Positions 43,935 to 49,681 of a stretch of DNA of 64,000 bases are shown in pieces. Each line of letters opens with the position of its first letter. Position 1 is the stretch's first letter. A program made the position numbers and the translations under genes. The stretch is from positions 1-64,000 of the forward strand of contig CAYLMA010000015.1 of NCBI GenBank assembly GCA_964384915.1, in the 5' to 3' direction. Source of the stretch: Sulfurimicrobium sp964384915. Its GTDB lineage: Bacteria > Pseudomonadota > Gammaproteobacteria > Burkholderiales > Sulfuricellaceae. Below the pieces are notes generated by a model. That model saw only the letters and a program-made list of their open reading frames with translations. It was not told where the DNA came from and searched no databases.

Positions 43935-44903
43935 ATGAAAACCAAATTCAAATCCATGCTGAAAGCGGGTATTTTGACCGCAGCGCTTATTTCCGCCCCA
44001 AGCGTATTCGGCTTGACGTTGCCGGCGGTAAGTTCATGTGGTTACGCTGCTCCCTATGACAACCTGCTTTGTTACAGCCCATCACCGGGCGTGAATGTCT
44101 ACATTGCAAGTTCGCATGATAACTTCGTTTCTTATTCCGCCAATGCCATGGGGCAGCTTGGAACTGCTTTTGGCTACACAGGACTCGCAGAATGGGGCAG
44201 TCTGCCCTCCTTTGGATCGGGCCAGATCGTGAAATTGTTTTCGTACAATAATTCCAACAACGGCACTTTTCCCGATGCGACCTCAGGCACTAATGATAAT
44301 AAATCTGCGCCAAACGCTGATTTAACGCCTAAAGGCGATGATCAGTACCAGGGGGAATGGCCTGTAGGAAGCATTGTTACAGTGGGTGATATGTTGTCTT
44401 TTATGACCCCCGGCACTACGCCTGTATTTTCATTCGATTTGAATGAAGGACCCCCAGGGCTGGATTTGAATGGCATATTACAAATTAAGCGCGGTAGCGC
44501 CATCGTTGATACCTTTGCCTTTGATAACACTGCTAATGGCGCATATGACCCCAATTCGTTTGTTTTTGCACAACACGATGTTACGGTTCAGTGGTTGGAT
44601 CCAGCTAACCCTGCTTGCCCTGGCGGGGTATGCACCATGGACGTCAACAACAATATTGGGGGGGGGAAGCCAGATTTCTTCGCTTATGCCCCTGATCTTA
44701 ATCTAAATGAATATCTTCCGACGGATACCTTGTATTTCTTCCTGGCGATGAAAGATATCGAGGGCGGAGGAGAGGAGTTGGCTATCACCAACATTGTTAC
44801 GCCACCTCCCACTGTTCCTGAACCAGGTGTACTGGCTTTGGTCGGAGCAGGATTGCTGGCTCTAGGCTTCTGCCGTCGTCGCAAGGTAACTGGTTTTGCT
44901 TAA
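43935..44903 (+). CDS. PEP-CTERM sorting-domain protein 1
   Basis: 322-residue secreted protein, function unknown. A signal peptide (MKTKFKSMLKAGILTAALISAP) leads to a Gly/Asn/Asp-rich beta-type mature region. The C-terminus has the full PEP-CTERM sorting signal: VPEPG, a hydrophobic helix (VLALVGAGLLALGF) and the basic end CRRRK. Exosortase is expected to recognise this in the inner membrane and release the protein to the surface or matrix. The start has AAGGAG six bases upstream; an earlier in-frame ATG at 43914 is less likely. A PrsR box and sigma-54-like promoter precede it and a hairpin terminator follows. Confidence 0.93.
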   Translation: MKTKFKSMLKAGILTAALISAPSVFGLTLPAVSSCGYAAPYDNLLCYSPSPGVNVYIASSHDNFVSYSANAMGQLGTAFGYTGLAEWGSLPSFGSGQIVKLFSYNNSNNGTFPDATSGTNDNKSAPNADLTPKGDDQYQGEWPVGSIVTVGDMLSFMTPGTTPVFSFDLNEGPPGLDLNGILQIKRGSAIVDTFAFDNTANGAYDPNSFVFAQHDVTVQWLDPANPACPGGVCTMDVNNNIGGGKPDFFAYAPDLNLNEYLPTDTLYFFLAMKDIEGGGEELAITNIVTPPPTVPEPGVLALVGAGLLALGFCRRRKVTGFA

Positions 44904-44923
44904 CGTCAGGCTTTGGTTAAATA

Positions 44924-44960
44924 GAAAGGGCCACCATTAAGGTGGCCGTTTCTATTTATT
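44924..44960 (+). terminator. Rho-independent terminator after PEP-CTERM gene 1
   Basis: Stem GGCCACC/GGTGGCC with a short loop (44929-44947), extended by GAAA/TTTC, followed by a T-rich run (TATTTATTTAT). Confidence 0.8.
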
Positions 44961-45018
44961 TATACATTGGTATTGGATCAAGGAGTGTTCGATTCAGGGG
45001 CGGAGGGCAAGCAAATTG

Positions 45019-45891
45019 CTAGTCTTTCCCGCCGGATTTCTCGAGACGCTTCTTCGCTACAAAGCTCTTCAGCCGTTGCAGCGGATTGCGGTTTCCCATC
45101 CATAGCCGGCGGTGATGGAAGCGGCTGAGGCGGGCGTCCAGGTAGGTGTACCACGGCACCAGTTTCATTTCCTGTGGATGCAACAAGGCCAGCAGCGCCT
45201 GGGTAGTGATGAAGCCCGCGCACAGCTTGCAGCCGGCAATCGAACTCGGCCCCTTGCGTGCCTTCAGGTTGATTGATTTCGGGTCCAGATATTTGAGGTG
45301 ATGCATCTCCGGGGCGAAGCCCAGGGCGAACTGGATGATCTTTTCCTCCTCGCTCATTCCCGGGGAGATGGCAAAGTAATCGTCATAGGACATGCCTCCC
45401 GGCCCAAATGCCAGTATGCCTGCCCCTAGTCCCAGCGGCACTGCCGCCACGGTGACCAGCCCTCGTGCCGTGGCTGAATTGATCAGCAACGGATGCATGT
45501 CAACAGCGAACACATCTATTCCATCCACAACCAGGTCCACGTCTGAAAGAAATTCGTCGATATTGCTTTCATCAATACCCTTGTCGAAAATGTTTACACG
45601 TAGCTCTGGGTTGATTTCCAGGGCGTATTCCAGCATCACCTCAATCTTGCGGCGGCCCAGCGTGCGAGTGTTGGCCCCGTACTGACGGTTGAAGTTGGCC
45701 TGTTCGAATTCGTCGAACTCGGCAATGTGGAACCCGCCGACACCGGCGCGCACCAGGCTGATGAGGTAATCTCCCCCAACCCCGCCCATGCCGGCTATGG
45801 CTACGGTGGACAGCCTCAGACGAGCGTGTTCGCCTGAGCTGACGATTCCAAGGTTGCGGCTGAATGCGCTGTCATAATCAAACTCAGTCAT
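45019..45891 (-). CDS. ThiF/E1-like adenylyltransferase
   Basis: 290-residue protein of the ubiquitin-activating-enzyme superfamily. The ATP-binding motif is GMGGVGG (residues 34-40), followed by the acidic Asp60, the NFNRQ motif (Asn67, Arg69, Gln70), Lys82 and the DLVVDGID strand. Two cysteines (Cys221, Cys224 in GCKLCAG) could bind zinc or form a thioester; the usual second CxxC pair was not found. Such proteins activate a C-terminal carboxylate by adenylation, but no ThiS, MoaD or other partner is visible. Start ATG at 45891 gives the family-like N-terminus; the frame is open further upstream. Probably transcribed divergently from PEP-CTERM gene 2, sharing PrsR box 5. Confidence 0.83.
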   Translation of the reverse strand: MTEFDYDSAFSRNLGIVSSGEHARLRLSTVAIAGMGGVGGDYLISLVRAGVGGFHIAEFDEFEQANFNRQYGANTRTLGRRKIEVMLEYALEINPELRVNIFDKGIDESNIDEFLSDVDLVVDGIDVFAVDMHPLLINSATARGLVTVAAVPLGLGAGILAFGPGGMSYDDYFAISPGMSEEEKIIQFALGFAPEMHHLKYLDPKSINLKARKGPSSIAGCKLCAGFITTQALLALLHPQEMKLVPWYTYLDARLSRFHHRRLWMGNRNPLQRLKSFVAKKRLEKSGGKD

Positions 45892-45957
45892 CGAGGGCCT
45901 CTTATGGATGGATAGCGGAGGGCGGGTTTGTACATCTTTACTCGTGGAAATGAGAAA

Positions 45958-45973
45958 TGCAAGAGCCTTGCCC
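45958..45973 (-). promoter_or_regulatory. Candidate sigma-54 promoter of the ThiF-like gene
   Basis: On the minus strand GGGCAA-N5-TTGCA: perfect -12 element, correct GG-N10-GC spacing, imperfect -24 element. It is 66 bp before the ATG at 45891 and 50 bp from PrsR box 5. Confidence 0.4.
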
Positions 45974-46023
45974 GGCTGTGCCGCCAAAGATATGTGTATA
46001 TCCTATTCCGGAGCAAAGAATCT

Positions 46024-46040
46024 TGTCGAAAAACCTTACA
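46024..46040. promoter_or_regulatory. Putative PrsR box 5 (TGTCGA-N6-TTACA), shared by divergent genes
   Basis: Fifth exact match, lying between the ThiF-like gene and PEP-CTERM gene 2, with a candidate sigma-54 promoter on each side (50 bp and 63 bp away). As an inverted repeat it could serve both directions. Confidence 0.6.
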
Positions 46041-46103
46041 CCATGCCTAAGTCTGCTTATGAAATTTATCCCAACGCATTGTTAAACAAAGCCATATTGC
46101 ACA

Positions 46104-46119
46104 TGGCATGCTATATGCT
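46104..46119 (+). promoter_or_regulatory. Sigma-54-type promoter of the second PEP-CTERM gene
   Basis: TGGCAT-N5-ATGCT, nine of eleven consensus positions with exact GG-N10-GC spacing, 68 bp before the ATG at 46188. Confidence 0.55.
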
Positions 46120-46187
46120 TATGTTATGGCAAGGCGAATTGCCCGAACATTCAACTAGTTCTTACAATGTCTTTGAAGGAGAACAAA

Positions 46188-46964
46188 ATGAAACTAACAA
46201 AACTTGCTACCGCGTTAGCCATCTCGATGGCATTTGCTTCGGGCGCCGCATCGGCGGATCTTTTTTACCAGAATGTGAATGCATGGGATACCAGTCCGGC
46301 AGTAGGCACCAATGGCTTGACGGGAATTATGGATGAAATGCAGGTGAACTGGGCTGCAACCTCTGTCTACACTGACCTTGATGCAAATGGCGTAGATGTC
46401 GGTGATACAGTCATCGACAGCGGCACTGGTACCGTTGGAGGTTATCTGTTAGGAGGTTTAAATCTGCTTGGTCTCCAAGCCACTGAAGGAATTGGGGTTA
46501 CACATTCGTTGAATTTCGACTACAGCAACATGGCCGGCGTGGTCGCTCTGATGCTTAGCCCAAGCCAGATTCTGGCCCATTACACTTCCGGGACCATTAA
46601 TCTCTGGGGTGATATCGATGCTGATGGCGGAAAAGATGTCAAGCTGCTGACGCTGAATGTGTTTAATAGTGATGGAACGATTGGCAATTTCAACATCTAC
46701 GCTACAGTGGGCTATGCCGCTCCTGGCGTTTGGTACTTCCCGCCTGCTACTGACTGGTCAACATCCGTTGTTACCATTAATGCACGGATTGATACCAATC
46801 TGGATAAAGGTGGGGTGCCCGCCCCCATAGGTAATAATCAATATTCGCGGTCTTCCGTGCTGAATGGCAGTGTAGAGTTCATTCCTGAGCCGGCCAGCAT
46901 TGCTCTGATGGGTTTGGGTCTGCTGGGTCTGGGCTTGAGCCGCCGCAATAAAAAAGCTGCTTGA
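46188..46964 (+). CDS. PEP-CTERM sorting-domain protein 2
   Basis: 258-residue secreted protein, function unknown. Signal peptide MKLTKLATALAISMAFASGAASA; mature part rich in Gly, Asn, Asp and Thr with alternating beta-like hydrophobics; C-terminal sorting signal IPEPAS followed by IALMGLGLLGLGL and a basic tail SRRNKKAA. This tail directs exosortase-dependent sorting. The start at 46188 has AAGGAG upstream; the earlier ATG at 46167 is unlikely. It is flanked by a PrsR box with a sigma-54-type promoter and by a strong terminator, so it is a single-gene unit. Confidence 0.93.
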   Translation: MKLTKLATALAISMAFASGAASADLFYQNVNAWDTSPAVGTNGLTGIMDEMQVNWAATSVYTDLDANGVDVGDTVIDSGTGTVGGYLLGGLNLLGLQATEGIGVTHSLNFDYSNMAGVVALMLSPSQILAHYTSGTINLWGDIDADGGKDVKLLTLNVFNSDGTIGNFNIYATVGYAAPGVWYFPPATDWSTSVVTINARIDTNLDKGGVPAPIGNNQYSRSSVLNGSVEFIPEPASIALMGLGLLGLGLSRRNKKAA

Positions 46965-46983
46965 CCTTAGCTTTATCTGAATT

Positions 46984-47013
46984 AAACCGCGCGGTTATCC
47001 GCGCGGTTTTTTT
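46984..47013 (+). terminator. Rho-independent terminator after PEP-CTERM gene 2
   Basis: Perfect stem AACCGCGCGG/CCGCGCGGTT with a four-base loop, followed by a run of T residues. Confidence 0.92.
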
Positions 47014-47144
47014 ATGGGCGCGGCCCCGATGAAGCGGCAAAGGGTTCATTGCCGGTTGAGGACTTTAATTCTAAGCCTGGGAGCCGAAAAAAATGGGAAC
47101 ATGTGCGACGGGCTGAACGCTGGATACCGCTTGCTCCGCTCCAA

Positions 47145-48026
47145 CTATCCAGTTTGCATTGGGTTAGGCTTTTCATTTTGTGTGGAATACTCAACAGCAA
47201 GCGCTGACGCGTCCTCGGAATGTCCGAGCATGAACTGCGACAGGCAGGAATGGCGGTTGGACAAGGCCTTCCGAACGGCGTGGGCGCAGATATAGTAGGG
47301 TTGACGCGGGGGTTGAACAGATGTGTTAAGGGGGCCTGCGATCTGGAAAGGGAAGCCGATCCGGGTCAGTAAGCGTGCCAAGCATGGCTCCATGGCGGCG
47401 TAGCAGTGGTTAATATCATGTAATTGGGCGAGTTTGAAAATCTCGCGATACAGTCCTATAGCCACAATTGGACCTTCCTGTTTGTCCTTTGCATTTGCAG
47501 TGCGCGGTCGTTGGGGAAGAGGTTGATGCAGCCCGGCGCTTGAGAGTTCGCCGCGGTAGCGGCGCAATTCGCTGGCGATGGCCAGGCGACCGATTTCCCC
47601 GATCTGCTTGGAAGAAATGACCATCTTATGTGAAATCGTGTATCTGGAGGTAATGCTGAGGGCTTTGGCACTGGGCGGGATCAGTCGAGCACAGCCTACG
47701 GAAACACCCGTTTCCAGCGAGCGACAAAGCACGTGCAAGCTGTATGCATCGTAAACGTCACTTTCCAGCTGGATGTCGCTAAAAAACTGGCAAGGACTGG
47801 GTACACGCTGCAATTCTTCACAAAAAACCTTGTATCGTAACGCGAGATAATCCCGGTATGCCTGTGTGCCAGGCACCACTATTGAAAACTCGAATTTTTT
47901 CTCAATCGCTACCACCGTAGCTCCCTGATCAATCAAATTGGCAGTGCTGCTTGCTTGAATGGGCGTTATTGAGGGCTTGGGTGCGCATTGTTCATTTCTT
48001 GTGCCTGCAGGAAGCTGAGGATGCAT
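47145..48026 (-). CDS. PEP-CTERM/exosortase-associated acyltransferase, copy 1
   Basis: 293-residue protein of the exosortase-associated acyltransferase family, a GNAT-like group distantly related to acyl-homoserine-lactone synthases. The family-type elements are VPGTQAYRDYLALRYKVFCEEL, DAYSLHVLCRSLETGVSVGCARLI, IGEIGRLAIASELRR and the region CYAAMEPCLARLLTRIGFPF. Acyl donor and acceptor are unknown. It has an AAGGA site just before its ATG, which lies 61 bases inside the end of copy 2, so it is translationally linked to it. Compared with copy 2 it has a longer N-terminus and a longer C-terminal tail. Last gene of the prsT-led run. Confidence 0.85.
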   Translation of the reverse strand: MHPQLPAGTRNEQCAPKPSITPIQASSTANLIDQGATVVAIEKKFEFSIVVPGTQAYRDYLALRYKVFCEELQRVPSPCQFFSDIQLESDVYDAYSLHVLCRSLETGVSVGCARLIPPSAKALSITSRYTISHKMVISSKQIGEIGRLAIASELRRYRGELSSAGLHQPLPQRPRTANAKDKQEGPIVAIGLYREIFKLAQLHDINHCYAAMEPCLARLLTRIGFPFQIAGPLNTSVQPPRQPYYICAHAVRKALSNRHSCLSQFMLGHSEDASALAVEYSTQNEKPNPMQTG

Positions 48027-48730
48027 GTTTCCTTCTGGCTCAGGCTGCGCTCCATTTCAACAGCGCTGATCAGGTAGGCGCGCCTGGGGGGGGCGACGCT
48101 CTCATTGACGGGGCCAACCGATACCCAGGGGAACCCCAGCGTCTTGAGGAGTCGGCTGAAACGATGTTCCATGGCTGCCATGCAGTAATCGATGCCGTTC
48201 TGCTTGCACACCAGGTAGATCTCCCGGTACATACCCAGGACTAGCTCAGGTTGGTGATGACGGTGGTTGTCAGGAAGCCGGCTCATTTCCGATTCTGGAT
48301 CGCCCTGAAAAGGCTTGTTCCGATCTTCCTGACGGCGGCGGAACTGCGGAGAAATGGCCATGCGTGAGATTTCGCCAATATTGTCCGCTCTTGCTCCAGG
48401 GTAGGGAAGAGGGTAGTCAATGATGTATCTGGGTGTTACGTTCAGGCCAATGGGGCTGGGGAAAATGACCCTGACCGACGCTGCCGGCTTGCCTGATGCC
48501 TTGTGGTAAGACAAGAAGTGGCGGCTGTACTGGTCATATTGGTCAGTTTCCATGGGTTGGCCGGTGCTGGACAATGGGCAGGATGGAGGAACAATACGAT
48601 GGAGTTCTTTGCAAAAAACCTCATAACGAAATTCGAGGTAAATTTCATAGGCGCGGGTTCCAGGCACTACCTCATCGACATGGAAGAAACCAGTTTCCAT
48701 ACTGAGCTCCTCTGACTGATCGTTAGTCAT
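47966..48730 (-). CDS. PEP-CTERM/exosortase-associated acyltransferase, copy 2
   Basis: 254 residues, paralogous to the adjacent copy 1: VPGTRAYEIYLEFRYEVFCKEL, YSRHFLSYHKASGKPAASVRVIFP, IGEISRMAISPQFRRR and YCMAAMEHRFSRLLKTLGFPW occur in the same order. It starts with an ATG whose ATGA overlaps the stop of the methyltransferase gene; a second in-frame ATG at 48700, after AGGAG, is an alternative. Tandem duplication with divergence suggests two acyl substrates or a hetero-oligomer (inference). AHL-type signal synthesis is not supported, as no LuxR-type gene is nearby. Confidence 0.85.
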   Translation of the reverse strand: MTNDQSEELSMETGFFHVDEVVPGTRAYEIYLEFRYEVFCKELHRIVPPSCPLSSTGQPMETDQYDQYSRHFLSYHKASGKPAASVRVIFPSPIGLNVTPRYIIDYPLPYPGARADNIGEISRMAISPQFRRRQEDRNKPFQGDPESEMSRLPDNHRHHQPELVLGMYREIYLVCKQNGIDYCMAAMEHRFSRLLKTLGFPWVSVGPVNESVAPPRRAYLISAVEMERSLSQKETCILSFLQAQEMNNAHPSPQ

Positions 48731-49521
48731 GGTTTTTCACCAGTGACGATGAATACTCCACCCGCGACCAATTGGCGGCCATTTGCCACTTGCTCCGATA
48801 AGTCCTGGTATAACTGTTGGATATCAATGGTATCGCCCAGCAGAGAGGCCTTGTAGCCGAGAAGGATGTTGAACAACAGGTTGAAAGGCAGTTCGCTGCT
48901 GGTGAGGGCCAGGATGCGGCTCTTGATATTGACGAATCCCGCCTCGGTCATCATGTTCGTCAACTTGCGGCCTATGAAACGATCGCCTCCCTTGTCTGCC
49001 TGGATTGCCTGGGCAGCGTGAAGAACTTGGCTGACGCGAGAATCTTCGGGGTAAAAAATGACCAAGCCATCATCGGAATCAACGATACAGAAATGTCCAC
49101 CTGGTCGCAGGGTTCGGTGGATTTCAGAGACCACGGTTTCGGGCTGGGGAATATGCTGAAGCACGAACCGGGCGTAGGAGAAATCAATGCTGCTTTCAGG
49201 GATTGGCAAGCAATCTCCGTAGGCTTGAATCGGGAATAAGCCACGCGCAGGCTTATTGCGGACATTGTCTGCCACCTGAGCCAGCAGAATGGGGCTTGGC
49301 TCCACGACTGTCAGGCTGCCCTCTGCTGCCAGCTCAGCCAGCAGGTCGGAAACAAACCCTGGGCCACAGCCCAATTCAAGCACATCGTGCCCGGACTGAA
49401 TGCCGGCCGAACGCAATATGCCGATCTCCATGCCGCGCACAGCCTGGGCTTGCTGGCGCAGCCGCTCGGCTTGGAAGTCAGCGTCATTCAGCGTTTCGAA
49501 GTTGTAGGAGCCTGTACTCAT
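48727..49521 (-). CDS. Class I SAM-dependent methyltransferase
   Basis: 264 residues with the SAM-binding motif DVLELGCGPGFVSDLLAEL, then VVEPSP, FSYARFVLQHIPQPETVVSEIHRTLRPGG and VDSDDG: a UbiE/COQ5-like methyltransferase whose substrate is unknown. The start is uncertain. I choose the ATG at 49521 because it overlaps (ATGA) the stop of an 18-codon open frame that has its own AGGAGG; in-frame ATG at 49542 and TTG at 49638 are alternatives. It lies between prsT and the acyltransferases, with overlaps, so it belongs to that operon. Confidence 0.85.
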   Translation of the reverse strand: MSTGSYNFETLNDADFQAERLRQQAQAVRGMEIGILRSAGIQSGHDVLELGCGPGFVSDLLAELAAEGSLTVVEPSPILLAQVADNVRNKPARGLFPIQAYGDCLPIPESSIDFSYARFVLQHIPQPETVVSEIHRTLRPGGHFCIVDSDDGLVIFYPEDSRVSQVLHAAQAIQADKGGDRFIGRKLTNMMTEAGFVNIKSRILALTSSELPFNLLFNILLGYKASLLGDTIDIQQLYQDLSEQVANGRQLVAGGVFIVTGEKP

Positions 49522-49574
49522 ACGTTCATTATCATCAGCCATGCCAGCGTCGATTTTGGTTTCGTTCCGGCCAT
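49518..49574 (-). other. 18-codon open frame coupled to the methyltransferase start
   Basis: ATG at 49574 encodes MAGTKPKSTLAWLMIMNV and stops at TGA sharing bases with the ATG at 49521. AGGAGG lies about 12 bases upstream, somewhat far. It could be a translational-coupling leader or a chance frame. Confidence 0.35.
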
Positions 49575-49681
49575 GGTGAAGATTTTCCTCCTGCGCCTTC
49601 TGCAATGAGATTTCTGTCGATCCAGCAGCCCGTTTCAAATGTAGCCGCCGCCTTACAGCGTTATTCCCATGTCGCCACTTA

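Noticed and set aside
46125..46145. TGGCAA...TTGCC as a second sigma-54 promoter before PEP-CTERM gene 2
   Set aside because: Spacing between GG and GC is one base too long; the element at 46104 fits better.
47145..48730. Acyl-homoserine-lactone synthase pair (quorum sensing)
   Set aside because: Similarity is only that of the exosortase-associated acyltransferase family; no LuxR-type regulator or lux-box-like site nearby.
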